Origin: Pyronema omphalodes
Taxonomy: Eukaryota; Ascomycota; Pezizomycetes; Pezizales; Pyronemataceae
DNA length: 64,000 nucleotides
Direction: 5' to 3'
NCBI GenBank assembly: GCA_024516155.1
Contig: JAJJXM010000019.1
Coordinates: 558,001 to 622,000, forward strand
How positions within the stretch are numbered: position 1 is the first letter of the stretch; the number at the start of each line of letters is the position of its first letter. Below the pieces are notes generated by a model that was not told the origin of the DNA, ran no database searches, and was given only the letters and a program-made list of their open reading frames with translations. Both the position numbers and the translations under genes were made by a program. Shown piece after piece: positions 1 to 11,541 of this stretch.

Positions 1-1132
1 GATATATGATAAATTTGATGAGATTTTATGGTTCTGGTCTATCAACCCTTGATGAGATTTGGCGGGGTGTTAATGGGGTTGATAAAAGTCTTGATTTCTT
101 GGATGGATTGATGAAGGCGAGAGGCTTTTGATCGAGTCGAGATATAGCCTTGATTGGTTCGCTGACACATAAGTGGGGAGTAAGGTAAACTTTAAGTGCT
201 GTATTTTGGATGGAATATAATTCGAATCTTTTTACCGTCCTCTGTGAGCTTGCCGATGGTTGGCGGAACAATTGAATCTTGTGGAACTCGTGAACCGCAG
301 GGCTTGTTGGCGATAAAACTCTGGGTAAATCAGTAGCTATAATATATGCCCAATTCATAATTTGTATAGTTTGATAAAGTTCTTCCAGGGGATTCTAGCA
401 GAGCACAAAACAAAGGAATCCATTGGCGATTGGTAAGAAAACCCGTGATGGATGGATGTTCATTTCACAGCTCATGAAGAACCTCCGGAATCTCGGGATA
501 CCCATAACAGGTCTTTCAGTAGCTCTTAAATGACTATTACAGCCACATAGAGCTATGTAAGATGATTCCAACACGTAAGGAATCAAGAGAATCGAGTAAG
601 AACTACTCAAGGACCTGCGAGCAGCGGGTAGTCATTTCCTTGTATTCGTTTACAAATATCTGCTGAAAGACAGAAACCTTTCATGAATTTTGTATCTACT
701 CTCATAAACCGTACAAACAATGCGTGCTTAAGAGCCGCATACTCAGGACACCACGAGCGCAGTTCATGAAAGAAGCACATACATAAGAAGTAATCATGTC
801 GATACTTCTGTATTCCAGTGAAGACTCTGTGTCTGATGTTTTTCTGGAAGCAAGTTCTGCGTCGACATGTACCACAGAACTGACCAAAACCTGTAGGTGT
901 TCATAAAAAGTCACAAAGCTTCGCTTAAAATACATCATCCAAGCCCATGGATAAACTTTAAAATAACTACACCCCTCGGCCTCATTCCAGATGTTTCGCT
1001 ACGTCTAGTAAATCTGCTGACGTAAGAACAGTTGGTCTTACCAACAGAAAGTGAGTTCCATGAGACGTGGCTTCACTTTTCACAGGATACAAAAACTTTA
1101 AAAGTTAAAACAGCCTACTAAAATGCTCACTA
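1..1132. other. Intergenic, no supported gene
   Basis: Open frames here are short, lack start context and overlap each other on both strands. I see no recognisable domain, RNA gene or mobile-element end before the target-site duplication that begins at 1133. Confidence 0.5.
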
Positions 1133-1140
1133 CCCATACT
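1133..1140. repeat. Left 8-bp target-site duplication of the hAT element
   Basis: CCCATACT is repeated exactly at 2129-2136 on the other side of the element. Confidence 0.85.
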
Positions 1141-2128
1141 CATAGTTCGGCACGGTCCGTCCAGGACGGCGGACCGGACGGGACCACGCTGGTGGTCCGG
1201 TCCCGTCCTCGACTTTGGACGGACGGCCACTAGGTAGTCCGGTCCCGTCCGCAAACTCAAAAGACCGGACGGGTCGGCGGGTGACGGCAGGACCGTGGTC
1301 TTTGGGTGCGCTAGTGTGCAGGGGGCCGTTTGGTTCAAGTTTGCCAGATATTATGGACCGCAGCAGTGACGATTTCAGCACTTCAGTATGAACCCTTCAT
1401 GCTGCATTTGATTAAAACTTTTGCACCCCACTGCAGGTGCACGCTCCACCCAGCAATAGTTTGACTGCTTATGGTAGCTTGATGTTATTATTTTTTCTTA
1501 GTAAAGTACGATTACGCTATAAGTATTTCTTCTGTCCTTCTCGTTCTATCTTCTACTATTCTATCTTCTACCTGCAAGAATTTTCCAGTTCTTTCATTGC
1601 CGTATAAGTCGAACATCCACAGCTATCACTCGATATAGAACACCGTAGAAATATCAACATGTCCTCAGCATCGTCATCAACCCCTGTTCCGACCAGGAGC
1701 AGAACACCTTGCCTGTCCTCTCCGGAGTCCATCTCATTTGAGAAGGATATACTGGATGGAGAAAGCACAATCTCTTCTGCTTTGTCGACACTTAACAGTG
1801 ATCTCTTTACACCAACGGGGCCTACTCAGCTCAATTAAGGTATTGTAGTTCAATGTGCCGGGGGAAGGATGCAGTGTAGTGTAGGGGGCAGGAGCTTTCT
1901 TATGCATCAGTATAGTTTTTTTTTGTTTGCAAGTAATTTCATATAGGTGACTTTAACTCGTGCGATGCATCAGAATTATCTAAGGAAAACACCATGAGCC
2001 GTAGTAAAAAACATTGCGGGTTGCGAGTGACCGGCAGTGACGCTAGTCGTGGTCACCCACGGTCACCCGCGGTCCGTCCCGTCCATGGTGCCTCCAGGAC
2101 GGGACCGGACGGACCGTGCCGAACTCTG
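1141..2128. mobile_element. Non-autonomous hAT-like element, 988 bp
   Basis: The ends are inverted repeats. The left end starts CATAGTTCGGCACGG and the reverse complement of the right end starts CAGAGTTCGGCACGG; both continue GTCCGTCC, so 21 of about 22 bases match. The element is flanked by a perfect 8-bp direct repeat, CCCATACT, at 1133-1140 and 2129-2136. An 8-bp target duplication and a CA(G)-starting terminal repeat are hallmarks of the hAT superfamily. Both subterminal zones (about 1150-1290 and 2020-2125) are very GC-rich and full of GGTCC/GGACC motifs, which could be transposase-binding repeats. The AT-rich interior encodes no transposase, only a 59-residue frame, so the copy would need a transposase made elsewhere. 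Confidence 0.85.
1659..1838 (+). pseudogene. Small frame inside the hAT element, possible transposase 5' remnant
   Basis: An ATG-to-TAA frame of 59 residues lies inside the mobile element. The product starts MSSASSSTPVPTRSRTP and is Ser/Thr/Pro-rich and disordered-looking, with no BED zinc finger or hAT dimerisation domain. The likeliest reading is the 5' end of a transposase gene kept after an internal deletion, as in Ds-type derivatives. It could equally be a chance frame. I recognise no specific homologue. Confidence 0.3.
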
Positions 2129-2136
2129 CCCATACT
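2129..2136. repeat. Right 8-bp target-site duplication of the hAT element
   Basis: This is an exact copy of CCCATACT at 1133-1140. The lack of mutation between the copies suggests a fairly recent insertion. Confidence 0.85.
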
Positions 2137-3614
2137 ACGGCCACTTTGGTACTCTCCAATCATATGCGTAATCTTGGTCTAAAATCACCCCGAAGCTCAA
2201 GATATCAGGGGTAAAAGTATGAAAAACAGATCCCTAGAGTTCCATTGTCGGTTTACCACTTGCTAGGAATGTGGAAAGTAAACACATTTTGCATCCCATC
2301 AAAGACTACTGATAATTTTGCGTTGATGGAGTTCTTTGTTTTGCAGGGTATTGGATCGATAAGGAGACTGGTGATAGGTCAATTATGGTCTTTTAATGCA
2401 ATCGCGGTTCGGACTATGCGTGACTCGCCGGTTTCTTTAATTTCTATATTCCACTATGGCTTCAATGTTCCATATATCGTCGTTCTTTGTGCATATCTAT
2501 CTATTTCTTTATTTAATCATTCATCACTGAACGTAATACTCCCATTATAACACAGCCTCATTTTATGTACATATGATCCAAAGCGATTGCTGTGGGCTCA
2601 ATGGAAAGCGTCCCGAACTGTCTTGATGTTCGACAGCGCGGCTATCCACCACCTTCATATTTATCTAGTAAATATCTCTCAGGGCTTAGTTGATTCGAAA
2701 AACACGAATTTTCGCCCTAATTTGCCTGTACAAACATGCTAAAAACCTCTGTTTTCGGCGCAACAAAACGTACCTGAATTCTAACTATCACCTCTCGATA
2801 GTTTGCATCTATATTTTTTCATGTACCCCTGAACCTCCACGTGAAATCACAGTTCATTCCATCTTATCACTGGGGTTTCCGATTATGTACATACTTCGGG
2901 TGTGCAACGCTACGAGGATCGCTAGCGTGTAATTAGCGTAACCCTTAGAGTGCTGCATAGTTAGTGATATGGGTGTTAGGGTCCAACCCCAGTAGCGCAT
3001 CTTCTAGATTTAGGGTTACGTCTTGGCGGGCTGGGAGATGAGAACCACCAGGTTACTCATACGTCTCTGCTCGACCTTGACTGCTATCATAGCAATTCTA
3101 TTGTAAACGCTGGAAATTGATGCGCGATGTGTGTATGGCACCATATCAAGTATAAATCGGCAAAATAAGCTGCACTATGATGTATAAGCCAGGCTGCTTA
3201 GACCAGTTGGTTCAGATCTGTGTGGGAAGATAAGCACGTTACAAGGATGTTTTTCATATTACAATTTCATCTTCTACGTTGGTGACTGCGCCCCTCATGC
3301 AACTAAATATTACTAAATAACTACATAGCACAATATTAATGATGAGAATTACAGATTACATCTTTATATTTGCCCGAGAACTGTTCAGATCTATAATCCA
3401 TAGATATAACCTCGAACGGTGAATGATTAAAATCTGAATAAAAATGTAAATGTAAAACTGTAACATGAACCAGGAGGCTAATAGGATACTTCCGGCGGAG
3501 GAAAAATCCTGAGCCGTTTAATACCGAACAATTTGAAAAGTTACAATGATTCCAAGCACAATTTTCAAGGCCCCCGAAACATCCATTCCACATCTGTACG
3601 CCGATTGCCATTTA
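2137..3614. other. Intergenic, no supported gene
   Basis: The stretch lies between the hAT element and the 3' end of the NLR gene. Frames such as 2245-2550 lack any recognisable domain and have unconvincing composition. The 3' UTR and terminator of the NLR must lie in 3300-3614. Confidence 0.5.
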
Positions 3615-6600
3615 TCAACCACGGCCGGCGGAACGGATCTTCTCTTCCAGCTCTTGCGCCTCCGCCAACATTCCTAGTTCTTCATATGTGATAGCAAGAT
3701 TGTTCATGCTCATCAAAGTATCCGGGTGCTCCTCTCCAAGCGTGCGCCTCTCCACTTCCAGGACCTTCTCTTGCAGCTCTTGCACATCCTTCAGCCTCCC
3801 ACCCAGCTCGTTATATGTATTCGCAAGATTTTTCATGCTCATCAAAGTATCCGGGTGCTCCTCTCCCAGCGTGCGCCTCCACACTTCGAAAACCTTCTCT
3901 TGCAGCTCTTGTACATCCTTCAGCCTTCCACCAATCTCTTCATATGTGAGAGCAAGATTGTTCATGCTCCTCAATGTATACGGGTGCTCCTCTCCAAGCG
4001 TACACCTCCTCACTTCCAGAACCTTCTCTTGCAGCTCTTGCACCTCCTTCGACCTTCCACCAATCTCTTGATATGTAAGAGCAAGATTATTCATGCTTCC
4101 CAAAGTATATGGGTGCTCCTCTCCAAGCGTGCGCCTCCTCACTTTAAGAATCTTCTCTTCCAGCTCTTGCACCTCCTTCAGCCTTCCACCCATCTCTGCA
4201 TATGTGAGAGCAAGATTGTGCATGCTCGTCAAAGTATCCGGGTGCTCCTCTCCAAGCGTGCGCCTCCTCACTTCCAGAACCTTCTCTTGCAGCTCTTGCA
4301 CCTCCTTCAACCTTCCACCCAGCTCACTATATGTGAGCGCAAGATTGTTCATGCTTCCCAAAGTATATGGGTGCTCTTCTCCAAGCGTGCGCCTCCTCAC
4401 TGCAAGAACCTTCTCTTCCAGCTCTTGCACCTCCTTCAACCTTCCACCCATCTCTCTATATGTAGTCGCAAGATGGATCATAATATGCAAAGTATCCGGG
4501 TGCTCCTCTCCCAGCTTTCGCCTCCTCACTTCAAAAACCTTCTCTTGCAGCTTTTGCGCATCTTTTAGACGCCCAAGCAGTCGCAACATGCTTGCAACAT
4601 TAGTCATAGCACCCAGACTTTCATCACTTTCTTCTCCCATCAAACCAGTATACATCCTTCTGGCCCGGTCGTGCAGTTTCAGAGATTCCGAGTACTTCCC
4701 GAGTGCCTTCTCAAGATAATTACCAGCCATCGTACATAAATCCGCGCTTTCCTCTGAAACGTCCTTGACATTTTCAAGCAGTGCCATCACATGAGGTATG
4801 TAAACTCGCCACTTTGCCCAATTGGCGTGTTTAGGAAAGGGTAATGTATTGGCTAAAACCGTCGACGCCGTATTCAACGCAGTATCCATTCCACCAGATT
4901 CCAGATAGGTTCGCATAGCGAGATGAACAAGTGCATGGATTTCATATCCCTTGCCGGATCCGAAGTCAACATTTACGTGCTGGAGAATCGAAAAGTTGAC
5001 GAGCTTGTCGAGTGCCTCGGAAATGAGAAAGCTATCCTCAATGCCATCCAGATGGATGTCAAACAGTAGATCTAGGGGCATGGCCTTTCTGTCGATACAG
5101 GCCATGAACCGGAGAAATGAGTCCGCCAGCTTTGACTGCTCCTGGATTTGACGAAAGCTGATAGAGAAGGTTGTCAGGATAGTCTCTGCATTGCTGCCAT
5201 TGTCTCTCCAAATGTTGTCGTGCGGCTTCGATAATAGGCGCTTGAGCTTGCTTGATTCCTTCTTGTCTTCGAACATCTTGAGATACTTGGATGGGCTAAT
5301 CGAGCGATTGAGATCCAAATATGCTGCTACTTGAACGATCGCAAGGGGGAGGTATTGTAATTCTGTCAAGAGGCGAGGTAAAGCGGTGTTGTTATCTTCA
5401 GATGCGTTTTCTTCTTTTGGGTAATGGTGGTAAAAAAGTTCCATTGCCTGCTCCGGGCTCAGTTCCGGTTTAAATATAACGTTCTGATTTGCCAGATTCC
5501 GCGCCACTTCTCGGTCTCTAGTCGTGATGATGATGGTTCCTTTGGAGCCTCGTGGGATGAAGTTTGCGATTCCGCCGTGCACGATAGAAGTAGTATCACT
5601 GTCCCCGGGCGAAGTACGGTTGGACGCTGTTGGATAGAAAGCCAACATATTATCTGCATTATCTAGAACCAAGATCCAGTCTCCGCTCTCGGGACTTTCC
5701 AGCCATCGTCTCACAACCAATCCGGACTTCTGCTCTTTATCGTCGTGGCCCGGTATCTTTGCCAGGGATGCCAGCTTTTGGCAATCGGCTTCAAATTGTG
5801 CGATGCTTCCGGCATGGATCCAGAATATGGGTCGTTTATTCTGGTACTCATAGATGAAGCTAAGGACATCCTGTGTTTTCCTACATATGGAGTCAGTTGC
5901 CAGCTTTTAACACAATACCGGGCTTCTGATATCACAGACATACCCTATGCCTCCAAGACCACAGAGGGCAAGTCGGAGGTGCCCGGTATTTTCGGAGTGT
6001 CCGGATGCAATCCGTTGCTGTTGGTGGTTCTTGAACCATGTTTCAATGTGGGACTGGCCAATGAAATTGTCGTTCTTGGGGAATGGAACCAGGAAGTGCG
6101 CTTTATCCTGTGTTGCTACTGCAACTAAAGTTGTAGTTGCAACTTTATGCTCTGGAAATATATCCGGCTTTGTTCAGTAACAGCAAGAATATCTAATTCA
6201 ATGAGGATATATCACTAACCGTCCTTGAGCCCATCCACCAGATTCGCCATGTTACTATTGTATTTTTCCAATTTGGTAATAAGAGTTTGAACCTTCTCAG
6301 AATCCAAGCAAGCCCATCTTAATCTCGAGTACGTGCTGATGACGTTCTTGAGGGACGACTCGAGATTTTGCAGTGTTGCCATTTTGAGATTTTCGTCTAA
6401 ATGTAAATCGTCAAGGGTTACTACCGCTTCGAAGGAATCGCTCTCGCCCTTGGTATCTTTCTGCGATTTCTGCAAACCCAAAAACCTGCGGATCGATGAT
6501 CGCTTGCTCGGTTTCTCTGCGGACTTATTGGTGAGTGAAATTTGAACGCCATAGACACTCTCTAGCTGTTTAAAATCTGAAAATTGCTGTGCGATCCTGA

Positions 6601-6856
6601 TCAGAGTGCTAGAGATCAAAAGAAATCTCTCATCATCGGTCGTCAGGGTCGAATCTTGCATCCTACGGACGACGACCGTGGTAAGATCTTTCAATCTCTT
6701 CTGCTCGACGGTGAACTGGTATCGTTGGTCTTCGAAATCTCTGCCGGCGCTACGAGCTTCGCTGAAGAAGCTATATCCCTTCAGGCACGTCTTGATTAGG
6801 GTATCAAGAACACCTGGTATGGCAAGACCGAGTCCAGCTGCAGTTGCTACATCCAT
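3615..6856 (-). CDS. HeLo / NB-ARC / TPR NLR-like protein (probable incompatibility or cell-death receptor)
   Basis: Modelled exons are 6856-6220, 6151-5944 and 5880-3615, giving 1036 residues. Residues 1-212 form a HeLo-type domain: a hydrophobic N-terminal helix (VATAAGLGLAIPGVLDTL), then GRDFEDQRYQFTVEQKRLKDL, and a final helix around RWACLDSEKVQTLITKLEK. The NB-ARC follows, with P-loop GLGGIGKTQ near 276-284 (split by the second intron), Walker B WILVLDNAD near 350-358, TTRDR near 401-405, LPLA near 459 and an MHD-like IHALVH near 596. From about 704 there are seven and a half 43-residue kinesin-light-chain-type TPRs. In fungi such proteins sense a ligand through the repeats, oligomerise and let HeLo damage membranes; that role here is inference from the domains. 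Both introns (68 and 63 nt) keep frame, and the second has a CTGAC branch point. Confidence 0.85.
3636..4620 (-). repeat. Tandem 129-bp coding repeats (TPR array)
   Basis: Seven full units and one partial unit of 43 codons encode near-identical TPRs. Each carries a GGRLKEVQELQEKVLEV-like stretch and the signature RRRTLGEEHPDTL. The DNA between units is also very similar, which points to recent duplication or gene conversion. Variation concentrates at a few positions, for example S/T/R/M before SMNNLA and S/A/Q/E after TY. Confidence 0.9.
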
Positions 6857-7379
6857 CGTAGGATATAATGATCAATGTTTGCTTCCGGATAAAATTGCAG
6901 GAGAGAGTTGAAAAACCGAAGCCGAAGGTTTGAACACTTGAAGCCGTGGGCGTATTTTTGGTCGAATATAGAGTGAAATGTTGAACGCTGGCAGGATATC
7001 TTCGATTAATTGTAAAAGCTATACTTTGCGGCGAGGAGCTGAATTGCGGGGCTTGGTTTGACAACGCATATGCGTTCACAACCCCAGCGCGGCTCCGCTT
7101 GTGCTTTTACATCAGCGTATGATTTGACAGAGCCGCACTGCCTTCAATCAATTACAATCGACACAAGCGAACCTTTGAGTTTCGTTGGCGCTTAGCAATA
7201 AAACGTTAATCTTGTAGCATAACCGCTACGCCTATTATATAGCTTTAATAGCATGCATGCATTACAGACTAATATAAATGACTTTGGAAATGTCTTCAAA
7301 AATGTTGAATATTGTCAGTTGGAAAGCAAGGTGGGCCGAGAACATGTATTCGAATTCTACACAGCTGTACGAGGTGCTG

Positions 7380-7440
7380 GACAAAAGTGACCGTCACCCC
7401 GCGCGGCGCTTAGCACAGAAAAGTGACCGTCACTTTTGTC
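7380..7440. repeat. Perfect 18-bp inverted repeat (cruciform-capable)
   Basis: GACAAAAGTGACCGTCAC at 7380-7397 is the exact reverse complement of 7423-7440, with a 25-nt GC-rich spacer. Each arm ends in GTGACCGTCAC, itself palindromic around one central base, so the pattern is nested. No host gene overlaps it. Confidence 0.8.
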
Positions 7441-7735
7441 ACGGTACCGTACTTGTTGTGGCTTGCAAAAACCGAGACGCTGCCACTGTGCAACCGTGCG
7501 ACCAAGGGTGGGTGATGGATTAGGTACGGAACCGTTCCAACTCGGCAATGAGAAGTCGATAAAACTGTTTGAAAATTATCCTTCAAAATAATCCTTGTAG
7601 TAACCTGTTGCCCTGGGGCCAAAAAAAAACTTCTGTACATATTAGAGGACTTCCCGTAGCTCTACAGCAATGGACGGGAGATTCTATTTCACTGCGAAAA
7701 AATATCTTCTATCGAAAGCGATAGAGAGCGATCGG

Positions 7736-7767
7736 ATAGACAGGGGGGTGCATACACCCCTGTCTAT
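7736..7767. repeat. 11-bp inverted repeat hairpin
   Basis: ATAGACAGGGG at 7736-7746 pairs with CCCCTGTCTAT at 7757-7767 across a 10-nt loop. No gene end lies next to it, so a terminator role is not supported. Confidence 0.7.
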
Positions 7768-9019
7768 TCGGATTTTCCTTTGCTAAGACATAGATGAAGG
7801 TCTTATTGTTTTATCCAACTAGAATAGAGTCATGAAAGGTTCTCCACTATGCATCTCTCAGCGGCATTCTCCCGGTCAGTGCTGGGAAATTCCAATCATA
7901 CAAGGAAACAGTTAGAGTGCATTCTCATTTTCGCTATTTATAATGTTGCGAGTGACTAAAAGTTCTCACATTTGTAAATTCCAAGACAACAATATATAAG
8001 AAGCATCAGTCTGCTCATATTGGCGGAATTTATAGCTTAAGAGAGTCGCATTCTCATATTTTCGGTCTTTGGGATTACGCTAGGCATATATGTGGTCGCT
8101 TACTGCGATTTGAGTCGTAAATATTTAGAGTCTGTAGCTTCAGTTCCTCATCAAGGAAGAAATTCCAATGTATTTCCTCTTCGGTTTCAAAGTATGGGAG
8201 ATCCTTGGTATCCGCTACTCTTTGGATCATGTACATGATCATTCACCATATTATCACCAATGTCATATCATCAGTATGGATCGGCTAGATCGTAAGAAGA
8301 CCGATACATTTCCTCCTCGTCATACTCTGCATCGTACTCATTCCCTATGCAGGTGTTCTCTCACATATCTTGGATACCTTTTGGATTCTTTGGAAGCCTC
8401 TTGTAGTACGTGGCCATAATGGTATATTGCAGCGTCATTGACGTCGATGCGCGAATCCCGTCGACGTGATATGTTAAAGTGAGTGATGTGTTGGGCTGGT
8501 TGATATGGTGGAGTAAGTAAGGGGTAAGAGGAGAGTGAAGAGACTAGAGGAGAATATACAGGTAGACGCGGAGAGGGGTCATGTCCTTTGAGACATAACT
8601 GCGGAATTTGGTGATAAGCGTGCAGAATATCCAGGAAGATATGGGAATGATTGAGTTGGTTTAAAGTTGTATTACTGTAGCTCTATTGCAGCCACCTTTC
8701 AGTCTACTCATTGATGGTCTAAGATAATTTCACCTTTCACTAGCCTCAAAGGAAGGGACAAACATTGAACATAAATACCGGGATCTCATTACCACTAGCC
8801 AAATAACTTATCATAATTTCCCTATTACATACATATTATCTATCGATATACCCCTCTTTCTTCCTTCTAAAGAGAATCCTGACAAGAGGCTCAAAAGGAT
8901 TAAGGACTAGGAAAGTCTCCACCTACCCGAACCCTCCATTACCTCTCAAACAAGGCTCATTATTCCAACTACATATTGATGTAACTTCAGTTATGCGGGA
9001 GAAACAGCGAGAATATGTA

Positions 9020-10347
9020 CTACATCATAACCTTTTGATAATCACCTGCACACGGACCATCACCTCCACTGGTTTCTTGGTTGAGTGTCCCGGTCCCACT
9101 TATAAGCAGCGATCCAGCGCCCCTTCCATTAGGGCAAGTAGTGCTAGGTTCAGGTCCATTTCCATTCATGACAATGAAACAAAAAGTTTCACCTCCAGCC
9201 CAGAAGTTACATCCCTGCATATTGTAGTAACAGTAACTACAGCAGTTCACGGGACTATTCTTCGCCAAAGCTGGGAAAATGATACGACTATCTCCTGAAT
9301 TATCCCTTGAAACTCCAGAAGCACCAGGGTACAGACGACCAGGGCAGATAGTAACAGTCTGAGTTTCAGTAGCCACAGAAGTGACAGTAGTGGGTGCTGG
9401 AGTGACCGTGACGGTAGTGGCGGGAGTTATGACAACAGAGGAGGTGGAAGTTGTTGTCTTGGTGACGGAGAAGGTTGTGGTAAGACCCGGAACTGTGAGA
9501 GTTACGTAATCGGTGGGGAAATATCCGGGAATGGTCTTGGTTACTGTGCGGGTTTGTGTCTTGATCACATGCCGCACGAGGTCGGAACAGGCGGATGATA
9601 TTTGCGCTGGATTGTAGTGACGGATGTACTTGGGAGGCTGCATACCGCGCGGGACGATGAGGCGTTCATCGGCGGGCGCAGGGGGAGGTGCGGGTGCGGG
9701 GGCGGGGGCGGGAGTCTCCAAAGGAGTTCCGACGGTGGAGGTGAGGACTATAGTGGTAGAGGTAGTTTCGACGACAGTGGGAGTGGGTGCGCCCGCAGTG
9801 ACTATGGAAATAATGAGTGAGAATGAATTTACAGTATTAAGAAAGGGGTGAGTTACTGGTTGTAACATCTGTCGTGAGAGTAGTGGTGACTACCTCGGTG
9901 AAAGGAAGAGTCAAGGTGGTCTGGCTCCCCTCGGTGACCTTTTTCGTAAAGGTGACGGGGAGACATCTGGGGTTGCCCTTTCCGCAAGATTTGATAGTTG
10001 CAACCTTGGTTACCGTGGGACGGAGGTTGATGTAGGCTTTGCAAAATTCCCATTCACGTCTTTGACGGAGGAGGTTGACGAGGTAGATGTGTGCTATTCC
10101 ATGATCAATCCTAATTCCACATCATCCCATGTTGTCATGTAAATAACTTACTGTTTTGTCCATAACCGTAATCATAATGATATCCATAATCCCTCTTTCC
10201 AAGCTCAGCTGAACTTCCATCCTCGTAAGTAATGTCGATCTCATGAGTGGCCTCGTTGTAAGTGGCGGCCTTGATTTTCTTTTGCTCGACGGCTGCGGCG
10301 CCGGTTAGTAGAAGCCCTGCAATCAAAGCTGATTTGATAGCAACCAT
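9020..10347 (-). CDS. Secreted Thr/Val-rich protein with Kex2 site and Cys-rich C-terminal domain
   Basis: Exons 10347-10152, 10093-9857 and 9801-9020 give 404 residues; the introns are 58 and 55 nt and keep frame. Residues 1-19 are a signal peptide (SALIAGLLLTGAAA). A dibasic KR at 51-52 is followed by a Tyr/Gly stretch, DYGYHYDYGYGQ, so residues 20-52 may be a propeptide removed by kexin. The middle is rich in Thr, Val and Ser, with a Pro-Ala linker (TPAPAPAPAPPPAPAD), typical of O-mannosylated extracellular proteins. The last 90 or so residues hold clustered cysteines (NCCSYCYYNMQGCNFW ... FCFIVMNG), reminiscent of PAN/apple-like modules. I see no GPI signal. The protein is probably extracellular or wall-bound; its specific function is unknown. 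Confidence 0.75.
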
Positions 10348-11541
10348 TTTTGTGATAAATTACTGAACTACAGTCGTCGAGTCGAAGAGAAGATAATATG
10401 GAGAATATATAATTCTCAGTCACCCCAAGATGAACCATACAAAGCATAAGAATTCCTCGTTAGCTTCGCCTTCTTCATCGGACTCCCCGTACCGTCTAAC
10501 AACATCATCAGGCGAATACAAAATTCGATGTTTGTGGCGTTCTCCAGGCCATCGTCTCGACCATCATTTACAAGCGTTAAGCGAAAGTGCAGGTTGCACT
10601 AAGAAGGAGTTTCCGGGAATCCCCAGGGAATTTCTGGGAGACCAACGAATTCGGATGGTACCCTTCGCTTGGTTATCGGCTTTTAGGGTTAGATTTTGAT
10701 GATGGGGGGTACAAAGTTTAGTCTGGAGTCTATACTTGGGCAATACTTGAGACGCTAAGTTTGGGAAAGCATCCACATGGAAATCGTTAACTAGGTTGTA
10801 TGAAGATAGGGTTAACGCCTCGTCACCCTTTAGCGCGGAAATCTATGCAGAAGAGCTCGTCTCTAGTCAGGTACCACATTCGAGTTCGTATATAGACAGG
10901 GATTTGGCGAGATTGATAGTGACATCGCGAATTGAATTTTCTCGATACAGAATGCATATTTGCCACTGCTAGCTATTAGTATGGCGAATAGTAATCATAT
11001 AGACGACGTGGCATACATTGAAAATGCATTATTCCTAACAGCTAGACCAGTAGAGTAAGTACTGGTCGTTGCCTTGTCTAAAAAGGAGTCGGAGATGTGC
11101 GGTTTTTGAACCCCGAGACGCCGAGGTGATCATTGATGCTCGGATGCGTCTACTCGAGAGTAATCTTCCGTATATTATTCATGCGAGTCAGGAGCGATAA
11201 TTGTGTCACCGATAACTTTGCCTCTCTCCTATCTGTCATTGAATGTTGTATATTGACCATGCTGTGATGAAAAGCGGAGATGGGCGTGTAGTTCTGTATC
11301 ACTACCAATTCATATTCAGATCTCCTTTAACCGATCGCATACGGCCGAGATATAATGATTGAGAAGGACTTACAATTCCGAAGCTGTAGATGCGGTGGAA
11401 AGAAATGACGAAGAATCTCTCCTATTTATTGTGTAACGGAGAATATCTTGAATGGGCTTGAATCAAAGCGGAAGTCGCCGGTGGAGCTATGTATGTATTC
11501 GTGTACACGTCTATGTGCTTTAACCGATGCGCATATCAGTA

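Larger units (their letters stand above)
6857..9019. other. Intergenic, no supported gene; two hairpin-forming inverted repeats
   Basis: This 2.1 kb holds the NLR promoter (just above 6856), two inverted repeats listed separately, and the 3' flank of the secreted-protein gene. Frames such as 8168-8419 show no recognisable protein. Confidence 0.5.

Noticed and set aside
3726..4719. Long plus-strand frames (280 and 208 codons) opposite the NLR TPR array
   Set aside because: They are antisense shadows of the repeated minus-strand TPR codons; their Leu/Ser/Cys repeats mirror the 129-bp unit.
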